IMG/VR virus record: IMGVR_UViG_3300007640_000343
Coordinates: 1-20,172 of that record
From: a virus
Reading direction: 5' to 3' (one strand)
Length of the DNA stretch: 20,172 bases
Position numbers and translations under genes: made by a program. Shown here one piece after another: positions 7,465 to 14,783 of this stretch. The notes beneath the pieces were generated by a model. That model was not told the origin of the DNA. It saw only the letters and a program-made list of their open reading frames with translations, and did no database searches. Position 1 is the first letter of the stretch, and every line of letters begins with the position of its first letter.

Positions 7465-8077
7465 TGCGGCCGATACAGACGAAAACAAAGTCGTGCATGT
7501 ACTGGCGGAATCACTTCCGTCAAGCGACAAGCGCGTAGCAACGAAGGTCCAGCTTTCAATGAAAGAGGACCACTACAACGGCAAGATTTTAAAAACCCTC
7601 AAAGAAAAGCAAACGATCTTCGCTGTCGGTCCGACGAAGACAACGCCAGATGGCGTGCTTCAAATGCAGCCGATGCTTGTGGTTACAAGTGATAACTGGG
7701 ATGACCTCCTGGCTATCAATCTCTTCGTGTCCACAGGTGGTCTGGGTCCTGTTACTGAGGAGACTCAGCTAGGCGACAACACGGTTACTAACCGTTCGCT
7801 CGCTTGGCAAGATGAAAAGGGCGAGACCTCTTGGTTCAAGCTGACCGCTTGGGACGCGCTTTCGACGCAACTTGCAGAACTTGCCCCAGGCACACCAACG
7901 ATTGCTGTTGGTCGAGTCAGCACTAGCGAAAAGGAAGATCGTAAGTACCTTAACTATGGCGTAGAGAAAATTCTCTATCTACCCCGCAGCAAGAAAGCTG
8001 CTCCCGCTAAGGCCGCCGATCCTGATAAGGGCAAGGTGTCCACGGCTGCTCTCGGTTCTCTGGACTTCTCTCTCTGA
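7430..8077 (+). CDS. SSB-like single-stranded DNA-binding protein (215 aa)
   Basis: Residues about 97-185 resemble the OB fold of bacterial SSB: a first strand with GGLG, then RSLAWQDEKGETSWFKLTAW, then LAPGTPTIAVGRV and the final strand up to ILYLPR. The first ~95 residues may form another beta-rich domain. A Lys/Ala/Pro linker leads to a C-terminal tip ending LDFSL, similar in style to the acidic-hydrophobic tip with which SSBs recruit partners. The role is coating single-stranded DNA in replication and recombination. The start is GTG at 7430, inside the previous gene, indicating coupling. Nine bases separate it from the next gene. The OB fold is well supported; the strict family is not established. 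Confidence 0.8.
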   Translation: MNIFILGLRITDAADTDENKVVHVLAESLPSSDKRVATKVQLSMKEDHYNGKILKTLKEKQTIFAVGPTKTTPDGVLQMQPMLVVTSDNWDDLLAINLFVSTGGLGPVTEETQLGDNTVTNRSLAWQDEKGETSWFKLTAWDALSTQLAELAPGTPTIAVGRVSTSEKEDRKYLNYGVEKILYLPRSKKAAPAKAADPDKGKVSTAALGSLDFSL

Positions 8078-8086
8078 TTAACGACC

Positions 8087-8911
8087 ATGGTATTTATCGC
8101 TGGCAAATTTTCGGCTGATGAAATTCTCTGCCAAGTCCCACCGCACACGCTCCGGATCGATCTTCAAAGCCGCTATTGGAAATCCGATACTGACAGCGAA
8201 GCGGCGATCGTCGACAGTAACGGGAATGGGATACCGATTTCGTTTGTCCTTCTCGGCTTCACGCCGTACTTCGGCAACCTCGGTATGCGATCGCATGAAG
8301 AGTTTATTCGTATTGCTTACATTGGTGTTACACCTAACCATCGTCTGCTGCCACCTCGCTGTGTATGCACTAGCATCATCAGTGGCAAATCGTCTCAGAG
8401 GAACTTCATCTCGTACTTCCAGACGCTCTATAACAACCGTATTAACGTAGGTGAGGTTGTCACTGAAACCAAGTTCGTTCAAAAATCTTTCAACGAACGT
8501 GATCCAATGACTGGGGCGGACGGCGCAAAGATCAACTACAACGTTTTAGAGTTCAGGGATCGTCCTGCTCAAACGGATGAAGAGCAAAAGCTCATCGAAG
8601 ACATCAGTAATTGGCTCGACGCTGGTTCAGGAGATCTGGTGGCATCTGCTCTACGCAGTACTATCTCCGGCGCTCATCTGGTTGAGCTTCCTCTTGGAGA
8701 AGACCACACGGCCATTAAGGAGGCTTTCATCGAAGCTAATCCGAAACGGCTAGAAGGATCCGCCCCGGCTGGCCTCGCTGCTCTGCCTGCAGGCGCGGGT
8801 GCACCAGGCTCTAAAGCTGAAGCTCCACCCGAACCCAAAAAGGCTACGGGTAAAAAAGAGCTGACGGAAGATCAAAAAGCTGCGCTTAAAGCTGCAGGAC
8901 TTGATTTTTAA
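8087..8911 (+). CDS. Hypothetical protein with SSB-like C-terminal tip (274 aa)
   Basis: I do not recognise the family. Residues 1-165 appear to be one mixed alpha/beta domain without visible catalytic motifs; a Pro/Ala/Gly/Lys-rich linker (about 220-258) follows, and the protein ends in KAAGLDF. The LDF ending matches the SSB-like neighbour, which ends SLDFSL. It is directly downstream of that gene and in the same operon, and a PD-(D/E)XK exonuclease lies 1.2 kb further on, so a recombination mediator or annealing protein is a reasonable guess but unproven. A strong terminator follows 25 bases after the stop. Confidence 0.7.
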   Translation: MVFIAGKFSADEILCQVPPHTLRIDLQSRYWKSDTDSEAAIVDSNGNGIPISFVLLGFTPYFGNLGMRSHEEFIRIAYIGVTPNHRLLPPRCVCTSIISGKSSQRNFISYFQTLYNNRINVGEVVTETKFVQKSFNERDPMTGADGAKINYNVLEFRDRPAQTDEEQKLIEDISNWLDAGSGDLVASALRSTISGAHLVELPLGEDHTAIKEAFIEANPKRLEGSAPAGLAALPAGAGAPGSKAEAPPEPKKATGKKELTEDQKAALKAAGLDF

Positions 8912-8936
8912 GCTACACTAAGCATGGTCTCCTTTT

Positions 8937-8964
8937 AAGGGCGCTAACAAAGGCGCCCTTTTTT
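8937..8964 (+). terminator. Rho-independent terminator
   Basis: AAGGGCGC (8937-8944) pairs with GCGCCCTT (8953-8960) over 8 bp with an 8-base loop, and TTTTTT (8959-8964) follows. It ends the plus-strand unit 6904-8911. It also lies immediately after the stop of the reversed nblA-like gene, so it may serve both convergent genes, though the minus direction has only a weak T-run. Confidence 0.9.
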
Positions 8965-8968
8965 GTGC

Positions 8969-9202
8969 CTACAGTTCGAGGAGGTCTCCAAAAGACGGGA
9001 GGTGCACCCCGTAAGCCACGCAGTATTTGATTATGTTTTCCAGAAGTTTTGCGCGAATCAAGTAGTTGGCGTAGACAACCTCAAGTACTTCACGAGCTTC
9101 TTTACGGCTAAGCTTATCCATGCCATCCAAGAAGGCACGGTGTGTGAACTGCTGCTCAAGCGTTAAGTGAGATCGCAGCTTGTCTACTAGCTCCTCCGCC
9201 AT
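8969..9202 (-). CDS. nblA: NblA-like phycobilisome degradation adaptor (77 aa)
   Basis: Small helical protein with the NblA (Ycf18) pattern: LTLEQQF at residues 13-19, a first helix, then LSRKEAREVLEVVYANYLIRAK-type second helix (from residue 31) ending in LLENIIK. NblA proteins bind phycobiliproteins and guide phycobilisomes to Clp-type proteolysis under starvation; phage copies are known, for example in a Microcystis phage. Length is slightly above the usual ~60 residues because of a C-terminal tail after residue 60. It is the only minus-strand gene in the left 14.7 kb. Its ATG overlaps the ATG of the divergent gene at 9201, and its stop abuts the terminator 8937-8964. No clear Shine-Dalgarno sequence. 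Recognition is from memory of the family, not from an alignment. Confidence 0.68.
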   Translation of the reverse strand: MAEELVDKLRSHLTLEQQFTHRAFLDGMDKLSRKEAREVLEVVYANYLIRAKLLENIIKYCVAYGVHLPSFGDLLEL

Positions 9203-9737
9203 GACAAATTTCTATCGTGTCCCTCGTTACATCTTTGATCCTATCCGGAATGCCGGCTTGGTTGAAGGTGCGGTTCTTTTACCGTTTGACCCCCAAGGAG
9301 CTTTAGAAAAACAGGTCCGTAAGGCGCAGGTGACGGAAGTCATCAGCAACTCTTGCGAGGAAAACCTCGTAGATCTTGATTGGTGGTCGCAGCAAAAAGG
9401 GACAATCGACTGGGTTGTGGCAATCACCCAGGGAATGAAGGACTACACGAAGTGGATAACTGAATGTGGACTACAAGCGGCTAGAAAAGGTGTGTGCGTT
9501 TTAGATAGACTCACATTCCTCGAGCCGACGCGAGCACGCGAAGATTTCTTAAAAGACGCATCTCTCACAAACATTAAGATCTTGAGCCCAAGGCCATCAT
9601 TCCGTGCGGATGGTACTAATTCAAAAGATCCTGTGACTTCTGCGTGGTTTATATTTCAGAAACCCGGAGCTGCTCAAGTCAGTACAACGATCGATTTCGA
9701 AGTAAATTGGCACCGCCCACAAGACCTCAAGCTATGA
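9201..9737 (+). CDS. Degenerate DNA methyltransferase-like protein (178 aa)
   Basis: The order of elements mirrors phage class I adenine methyltransferases: a strand region LLPFDPQGAL (about 26-35) where the DPCAGxG-type SAM motif should be, IDWVVAI (69-75) where the NPPF/Y catalytic motif should follow, then a helix and KGVCVLDRLTFLEP, and the late SPRPSFRADG (129-138) and SAWFIFQK (147-154) motifs. However the catalytic NPPY-type motif is replaced by ITQGMK and the SAM loop is altered, so the protein is probably not an active methyltransferase. The ATG at 9201 is chosen over the TTG at 9180; the latter would extend into nblA. It may instead be a DNA- or enzyme-binding relic with a new function. 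Confidence 0.6.
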   Translation: MTNFYRVPRYIFDPIRNAGLVEGAVLLPFDPQGALEKQVRKAQVTEVISNSCEENLVDLDWWSQQKGTIDWVVAITQGMKDYTKWITECGLQAARKGVCVLDRLTFLEPTRAREDFLKDASLTNIKILSPRPSFRADGTNSKDPVTSAWFIFQKPGAAQVSTTIDFEVNWHRPQDLKL

Positions 9738-10054
9738 GCAAGCGGCTCTTTCGACGACTAGATCAACTAATCGAGCTCCAGAAAGAAAATAACCGACAGC
9801 TCGATAAGATCACTGCATTGCTTGTAGGTCAACAGCTTCTCACAGAATGCGTAGACTATAAAGGTAACGCACGTACTCCTGAAGACTGCGCAGAGATAAC
9901 CATAGAAGGTTTCTCAGCTGCTCTTTGTTTAATGGGAGAACTCGACCAAAGAAATCGTGACTATCAATATCAGAAGAGTGAATTCTTTTTAGACAGTGAT
10001 GATGAAGACGAAGATGAAGAAGGTGATGGTCCCGTTACGTCGAGTTCGTTCTAA
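9734..10054 (+). CDS. Small acidic hypothetical protein (106 aa)
   Basis: The ATG at 9734 overlaps the previous stop (ATGA), the arrangement seen at several junctions here, and is preferred to a GTG 90 bases upstream. The N-terminal ~35 residues are a probable coiled coil (RRLDQLIELQKENNRQLDKI). The C-terminus has an acidic low-complexity run (DSDDEDEDEEGDG, about residues 87-99). No family is recognised. Acidic tails of this kind occur in DNA mimics and in partners of DNA-binding proteins, but nothing else supports that here. Confidence 0.7.
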   Translation: MSKRLFRRLDQLIELQKENNRQLDKITALLVGQQLLTECVDYKGNARTPEDCAEITIEGFSAALCLMGELDQRNRDYQYQKSEFFLDSDDEDEDEEGDGPVTSSSF

Positions 10055-10080
10055 TATATTTAGGAATTGACACGATAATT

Positions 10081-10860
10081 GTGTCCGATACAAGAGTAAC
10101 GATCAACGGATTAAGGCATTATCTCTGTGATGGTGTTCCTAGACCACTACCGTCCGTAACATCTGTTCTTAGCGCCACTCAAACTGAGACGACGCGAAAG
10201 AAGCTAGCCCACTGGAATCTTATGAATCCAGGGGCTGCTGATGCTGCGGCAACTAGAGGTACGTGGATTCACAACAGCGTAGAAGATTATCTACGTGGAC
10301 TTAAGGTAATACCATCAGAACAATACAAGCCTTACTGGGAAGGAGTTCCGGAACTGCTAGATGACCTTTTAGAAGGAGGTCGCGTGCTCTGGAGCGAAAA
10401 ACCATTTAACCAACCACGCTGGTCCAAATACGTCGGCGACGACGGAGTCGGGCGCATACACTATTACGATGAGTCTACAGGTCACGGTTACGCTGGTTGT
10501 TGTGACTTGATCTACATGAACTCGAACGCTGAGATCGTGCTGGCTGATTTCAAGACCAGCAACGGTCCTTACTCAGCTAGGTTCCCAAATAAGAGCCAGA
10601 ACATCGATGAAAAAACTAAAAAAGCTCTTATCTCAGGCGTCTTTAAAACCAAAAAGACAAAGCTTCAGCTAGCAGCTTACAAATTAGCGGCAGAAGCGTG
10701 CCTCGGGATTAAGATAGTTAAGACGCAAATTATCGTTACTACCGCCATCAAAGAGTTCAATACTCAGATATTTACGTTTGGCTCTGAAGAAGTTGAAAAG
10801 GATTGTGAGAGTTGGCTTCAAGTTCTAAAAAACTACTACGAACTTCACCCACCGGCGTAG
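10081..10860 (+). CDS. PD-(D/E)XK exonuclease, RecB/Cas4/MGME1-like (259 aa)
   Basis: All core motifs of the RecB-type nuclease fold are visible in order: H64 in RGTWIHNSVEDYL, D142 in GYAGCCDLIY, D156 and K158 in EIVLADFKTS, and Q196 with Y200 in QLAAYKLAAE. This set binds metal and cleaves DNA ends, usually processively. Phage members supply resected DNA for recombination or degrade host DNA; the SSB-like gene nearby fits a replication/recombination role. The start is GTG at 10081, with AGGA 14-17 bases upstream, a rather long spacing. The gene lies 26 bases after its neighbour and about 100 bases before the primase-helicase. Confidence 0.88.
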   Translation: MSDTRVTINGLRHYLCDGVPRPLPSVTSVLSATQTETTRKKLAHWNLMNPGAADAAATRGTWIHNSVEDYLRGLKVIPSEQYKPYWEGVPELLDDLLEGGRVLWSEKPFNQPRWSKYVGDDGVGRIHYYDESTGHGYAGCCDLIYMNSNAEIVLADFKTSNGPYSARFPNKSQNIDEKTKKALISGVFKTKKTKLQLAAYKLAAEACLGIKIVKTQIIVTTAIKEFNTQIFTFGSEEVEKDCESWLQVLKNYYELHPPA

Positions 10861-10887
10861 AATCAAACCCACTCGGAGGCGCCCCAC

Positions 10888-10908
10888 GACAGGGTTCTTC
10901 AACCTGTC
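10888..10908. other. Hairpin in the gap before primase-helicase
   Basis: GACAGG-G-TT (10888-10896) pairs with AACCTGTC (10901-10908): 8 bp with one bulged G and a CTTC loop, followed only by TT. It is a weak terminator or processing signal at best. A CATACT element at 10936-10941 downstream could be a -10 box for the primase-helicase, but I see no matching -35. Confidence 0.4.
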
Positions 10909-10962
10909 TTAAGGTTCGCCTGCCCCAAAATAGGCCATACTAGAGGCGCTCAGCGACATCCC

Positions 10963-13740
10963 ATGAAGTTCATTTGCTCTGTAAACCTCGGGGTCGTTCC
11001 TCACCTAGACCCTGAGCTGGGCAAGATCGCGAGCGGCGGGAACTTCACAGCCTTCAACTCAGGCTGGGACTCATCTGAGTTAGATACGTCTGAACTCGCT
11101 GAAATTTTAGGCAAGCAAGCTGGCTTGTGTGCGTGGCACCTGCAGGACGGCAAGCGGCAAAAGAATCAAACTGGAGTTATCAAAGCTGGTTTGATTATTG
11201 TCGATATCGACAATCAAGCAGATCACAAAGATGAGAATGGAAATAAAGTTCAGAAACAAGAACTCACAGTAGAACAGGCACTACAACTTGACATTTGTAA
11301 GAAGTATTTAACTCTGGGCTACTACAGCCCATCGACCTCCGAAGGGTGGCCACGCTTCCGCTTGGTTTTTGGCCTCGAACATACGGTCATCAACCCTGCT
11401 TTTTATCAGTGGTTCTGCAAACAAATTTACTCTCAGATACCTGGCTCTGACGTCAGGGCGACGACAATACCGAACCTTTTCTACGGACCCAAAAACCCAG
11501 AGGCAATTTTCGCCAAACCGGGACGCTTCATCCCGACCGAGAAAATTGACGAAGCGATTAGGGCATTTGCCGCACTGCCTCCCGACGAAACCGACTTAGG
11601 TGGAGATCCGATTGAGTCCCTAAACCAGGTAACCCTCCGTGAAAACGGAATGGATCTGGTCCGCCTAGTCTCCAACACGGTTCGTTCAGTTCTTGAAGGC
11701 GAGGAAGTAGGTGACCGCAGCTCGACAATGGCTGCAGTATTTAAAGAACTGCTTGGCTGGGCTAACTGGTGCACGGCGAACGAGATAGCTCTATGCGTAT
11801 CACCGTTGACAGTGGCACAAGATGCGTTCTATAATATCTATGGTTACCCGCACGACATCGATGGTAAGTTTGAGCGCATCCTGAACTCCATCAGGAATCC
11901 CGAGGAGCTCCAGCCCGCAGTATCACTGGCTTCCGAGCTCGGTGAGCTAGGCACCTGGAAAAAGATCCGACGAATCAGTCGATCTGTCTTCGATACCCAC
12001 GCCTCGAACGAGGTTAAGGCAGCTCTCGAACAAGCCAAGCGTGAGGCAGCAGTCAACGCTGTCCTCGATATGTCTGAATTTGACCTCAGCTCCCCGGAGC
12101 CTGAGACAACAACATCAAAACCCAAATCAAAAGTCAAAACTAAAGAGCAGGAAATGAACGTTCCTTCTACTCCGAGTCAGCTTGTCAGCCTCCAAGGCGG
12201 CACCAAAAACCGCGAGTTTTCAGAGAATGACGTAGCCGACATCATCGTCACCAACCAAGGCGATCAGTTTATATACGACAGCTACTTAGATCAGTTCTAC
12301 CACTACGACGACGATCAGGACATTTGGTACCACCAGGACGAGCAGCACATCAAACGCCGCATCGTTAAGGCGCTCGACTCCTTTGTGATTGCTGGGGTCC
12401 TCGCCAAGTACAACGCGGCGATGATCAACAGCGTATTCTCAATCCTGAAGGCCAAACTTCTGAAATCTGCAGACGGAGGTCGCCGAAGCATCTGGACTAA
12501 GTCCCGTGGCTACATCCCGTTTAAAAACGGTGTGCTCGACACAACGACGCTCGAGTTTGAGGAAGGCCAGCACAAAGAACTGTATCTTCGTCACAAGCTG
12601 CCTTATGAATACAACGCCAAGGCACAGTGCCCAGAGTTCATGCGCTGGATCACCTCAGCGCTAGATAAAGGGCAAGAGGTTTTGATCCAAGCTTTCGCTC
12701 GAGCACTACTGACCGGATACACCGCAGGCGAACGCTTCCTTCATCTGGTGGGTCCTGGTGGCACGGGTAAGTCGACCATGCAGCAGCTAATGGTGGCTCT
12801 CGCTGGTTTCCACGGCACTCACACGTCCAGCCTGGAGGTAATCGAAACAAACAAGTTCGAGAGCTACAACCTCATCGGCAAGAAACTTCTGCTGCTGACG
12901 GATGAATCGAACTACAACCGCCGCATGGACGTGCTCAAGAAGCTGACCTCGGCTTCTGACACGCTGCGTGCTGAGCGTAAGTACGGCAAAGAAATCATCA
13001 GCTTCAAGCCTGAGTGTTTGGTTTGTATCGCCAGTAACGAGCACATCACATCAAACGACTCCAGCAGCGGCCTCGAGCGTCGTCGACTCACCATTGTGAT
13101 GGATAAGGTCGTTGACCCGAGCCTGCGCAAAGAACTGATCAGCGTGTTCGACGACCACATCGAAGGCGCTTTTGTGCCTGAGATGAGTGGCATCGTGACT
13201 TGGGCACTGTCGATGGACTACGCCACGATGAAAGATGTCTTAGCTAACCCGACTAAGCACGTCCCTTCTCTCAACCGCACCAACATCGAAGCGCTGCTGT
13301 TCAACAATCAGTTCGTGGCGTGGCTGCACGACTGCTGCCTGTACGCTCCAAACACAGTGACTCCTGTCGGCCAGGGTGCACGTAAGCCCAATACGGATGA
13401 AGCCGAAAAAGGTATGTACGTGGCTAACGCGTATGGTGCCTTGTATCCCAGCTATGCCAACTTCTGCAAGTCATGTGGATACAAACCAGCAGCCAAGCAC
13501 CGTTTCGTAGAGCGTACTAAGGAAGCAATGGTGAACATCTTGAAGCTGCCAAATGTGAAGATAGTATTGAACGATGGCGTTGCTGGCATTAAAGGGCTGC
13601 GAATCAAGGCGTATGACCTACAATCCGACCGTGCAGCAAAAGGTCCAGAGCGACTCCCCAGCCCTGTGGAGTTTGCTCAAGACACAAGCAGCAACCGCTG
13701 GGATACAGCTTTCCAAAAACATGATCCGGCTAAATCCTAA
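10963..13740 (+). CDS. Primase-helicase (PrimPol-like plus D5/P4-type SF3 helicase), 925 aa
   Basis: The N-terminal ~200 residues resemble an archaeo-eukaryotic-type primase: metal-binding DID at 81-83 (GLIIVDIDN), a YYSPSTS strand at 120-126 and RFRLVF at 131-136, then an FYG motif near 173-175. A linker follows (about 365-400, Lys/Thr/Ser-rich). The C-terminal half is a phage/plasmid P4-type helicase: Walker A GPGGTGKS at 597-604, Walker B with D647-E648 (LLLLTDESN), a sensor Asn at 692 (CIASNEH) and an arginine-rich GLERRRLTI. It would unwind DNA and lay down primers for the family A polymerase. The ATG at 10963 lacks a Shine-Dalgarno sequence. The last 20 bases overlap the next gene. The helicase half is certain; the primase half is by motif pattern. 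Confidence 0.93.
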   Translation: MKFICSVNLGVVPHLDPELGKIASGGNFTAFNSGWDSSELDTSELAEILGKQAGLCAWHLQDGKRQKNQTGVIKAGLIIVDIDNQADHKDENGNKVQKQELTVEQALQLDICKKYLTLGYYSPSTSEGWPRFRLVFGLEHTVINPAFYQWFCKQIYSQIPGSDVRATTIPNLFYGPKNPEAIFAKPGRFIPTEKIDEAIRAFAALPPDETDLGGDPIESLNQVTLRENGMDLVRLVSNTVRSVLEGEEVGDRSSTMAAVFKELLGWANWCTANEIALCVSPLTVAQDAFYNIYGYPHDIDGKFERILNSIRNPEELQPAVSLASELGELGTWKKIRRISRSVFDTHASNEVKAALEQAKREAAVNAVLDMSEFDLSSPEPETTTSKPKSKVKTKEQEMNVPSTPSQLVSLQGGTKNREFSENDVADIIVTNQGDQFIYDSYLDQFYHYDDDQDIWYHQDEQHIKRRIVKALDSFVIAGVLAKYNAAMINSVFSILKAKLLKSADGGRRSIWTKSRGYIPFKNGVLDTTTLEFEEGQHKELYLRHKLPYEYNAKAQCPEFMRWITSALDKGQEVLIQAFARALLTGYTAGERFLHLVGPGGTGKSTMQQLMVALAGFHGTHTSSLEVIETNKFESYNLIGKKLLLLTDESNYNRRMDVLKKLTSASDTLRAERKYGKEIISFKPECLVCIASNEHITSNDSSSGLERRRLTIVMDKVVDPSLRKELISVFDDHIEGAFVPEMSGIVTWALSMDYATMKDVLANPTKHVPSLNRTNIEALLFNNQFVAWLHDCCLYAPNTVTPVGQGARKPNTDEAEKGMYVANAYGALYPSYANFCKSCGYKPAAKHRFVERTKEAMVNILKLPNVKIVLNDGVAGIKGLRIKAYDLQSDRAAKGPERLPSPVEFAQDTSSNRWDTAFQKHDPAKS

Positions 13741-14296
13741 TTTGACACTGGCTGTAGCCGCTTCGGCTGCTGTCGGCATCACCACAGCGATTACAGCACC
13801 TCAGTTTGTAGGCGCTTCACTTGCATTTGCCGGGGGCCTGATAGGGGGTGCCGGAATTGGGAGGGAGCGGGCGCGTCGCCAAAAACGAAACGAGGAAGCT
13901 GCGACGAGGGTAACTGCGTGCTTTACAGCCTTGTACGAAGCCAATCGTGGTGTTGTAGACCCTATGCAACTTGGGATCCTTGCGAACATCCCCGGAGATC
14001 AGGCTCACTCGTTCTTGACTGGACTAGCTGAAACCACGAACGGGCAGAAAATCACCGTAAAACAAGGTGCCGGCGTTATCTTCGCTTTCCCTCACTCACA
14101 ATCAGCCCTCGACGAGCTGACGGTAAACGCTCGCAAGTGGGCTGAGGCTCAAACACAGCAGTTGAGTGCCGAGTTAAATCAGCACAGGCAAGCTCTGCAG
14201 TACATCCAGCTTCAGCAAGCTGCCGCAGCGGTCCCTAAGACACCTGCCCCTAGTATCGAACCTAGTCCCTGGGAGAACGTAGCACCTCCGGCTTAG
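13721..14296 (+). CDS. Membrane-anchored winged-helix-like protein (191 aa)
   Basis: The ATG at 13721 lies inside the last 20 bases of the primase-helicase gene and is the sensible start; longer in-frame versions would run much further into that gene. Residues 8-24 and 29-46 are two short hydrophobic helices rich in Ala and Gly (glycine-zipper-like), followed by an Arg/Lys-rich stop (RERARRQKR). Residues about 68-124 look like a winged helix: a helix, GVVDPMQLGILANIPGDQAH, a third helix and a beta wing ending VIFAFP. A coiled-coil segment (about 130-168) and a Pro-rich tail finish the protein. It could tether replicating DNA to the membrane, which is inference; no known family is recognised. 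Confidence 0.7.
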   Translation: MIRLNPNLTLAVAASAAVGITTAITAPQFVGASLAFAGGLIGGAGIGRERARRQKRNEEAATRVTACFTALYEANRGVVDPMQLGILANIPGDQAHSFLTGLAETTNGQKITVKQGAGVIFAFPHSQSALDELTVNARKWAEAQTQQLSAELNQHRQALQYIQLQQAAAAVPKTPAPSIEPSPWENVAPPA

Positions 14297-14360
14297 TTAT
14301 CACTATGACTCACTACGAGATCGGCGCCATCAAAATCGGCTAGCTAACACTGAACTACCC

Positions 14361-14666
14361 ATGAAAGAATCAAAGCGCACAAGTCGGTGGGTCGATTTGG
14401 AGGAGTATGACCACACCGCTAAAGGAGACGATTTCCTAGAGGTGACTGAGTGGTCGAATGGTGAGGGGTTTGATCTCCACATCAGCCGTGGTGAACAGGC
14501 GATCTCACTAACCTGGGGCGAATTCACTGCTATGCAGAAAGCGCTGGGCGACTGGTTCGATCAACCCAGCTCCACGTGCCCTCACATCGTCAGCTCTGAT
14601 GAAGGCACCAGCTACTGCCGATTAGCAGAAAAAACAGCTGTATTACTAGAGAAGTTACGTGCCTGA
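14361..14666 (+). CDS. Small hypothetical protein with C-terminal Cys/His pair (101 aa)
   Basis: Last plus-strand gene before the strand switch. The middle reads as a small beta-sheet domain (FLEVTEWSNGEGFDLHI, then ISLTWGEFTAMQKAL). A CPH motif near residue 72 and a Cys at 85 (TSYCRLA) could bind metal, although two more ligands are not evident. Family and function are unknown. It lies 64 bases after the previous gene, and the start has no obvious Shine-Dalgarno sequence. Confidence 0.65.
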   Translation: MKESKRTSRWVDLEEYDHTAKGDDFLEVTEWSNGEGFDLHISRGEQAISLTWGEFTAMQKALGDWFDQPSSTCPHIVSSDEGTSYCRLAEKTAVLLEKLRA

Positions 14667-14717
14667 CCCGAACTTGAAGCCCAGTAGTCACCTTCGCTAA
14701 GATATTTACCGATAGAG

Positions 14718-14760
14718 CCTGAGCCCCTGCTGCGTCCTTATGAGACGCATCACGCTCAGG
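14718..14760. other. Compound hairpin at the convergent junction
   Basis: Outer arms CCTGAGC (14718-14724) and GCTCAGG (14754-14760) enclose an inner stem TGCGTC (14731-14736) with GACGCA (14744-14749), separated by a 6/4 internal loop. It lies between the last plus gene (ends 14666) and thyX (ends 14784), the usual site for a shared terminator, but no T-run follows on either strand. It may be a bidirectional stop needing other factors or an RNA stability element. Confidence 0.6.
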
Positions 14761-14783
14761 TCATCAAACTCTTAATCCTCTTT

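Noticed and set aside
8078-8482. 134-codon minus-strand frame
   Set aside because: Lies antisense within the 8087-8911 gene, which has better coding character and tight operon spacing; the reversed frame has no recognisable motif.
8913-8918. TACACT, possible -10 box followed by an ATG at 8924
   Set aside because: The ATG opens only four codons and a terminator follows at once, so a promoter here would drive nothing obvious.
8963-9166. 67-codon plus-strand frame over the nblA-like gene
   Set aside because: It begins inside the terminator T-run and its protein has no pattern, whereas the minus strand gives an NblA-like sequence.
10067-10072. TTGACA, possible -35 box before the exonuclease gene
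   Set aside because: No -10 element at a suitable distance outside the coding region; probably chance.
12787-13193. Minus-strand frames over the helicase domain
   Set aside because: Antisense shadows of the Walker A/B region, whose plus-strand motifs are unmistakable.
14305-14343. 12-codon frame starting ATG between the membrane protein and the 101-residue gene
   Set aside because: Too short, with no ribosome-binding site, no amino-acid run typical of an attenuator peptide and no hairpin pair behind it.
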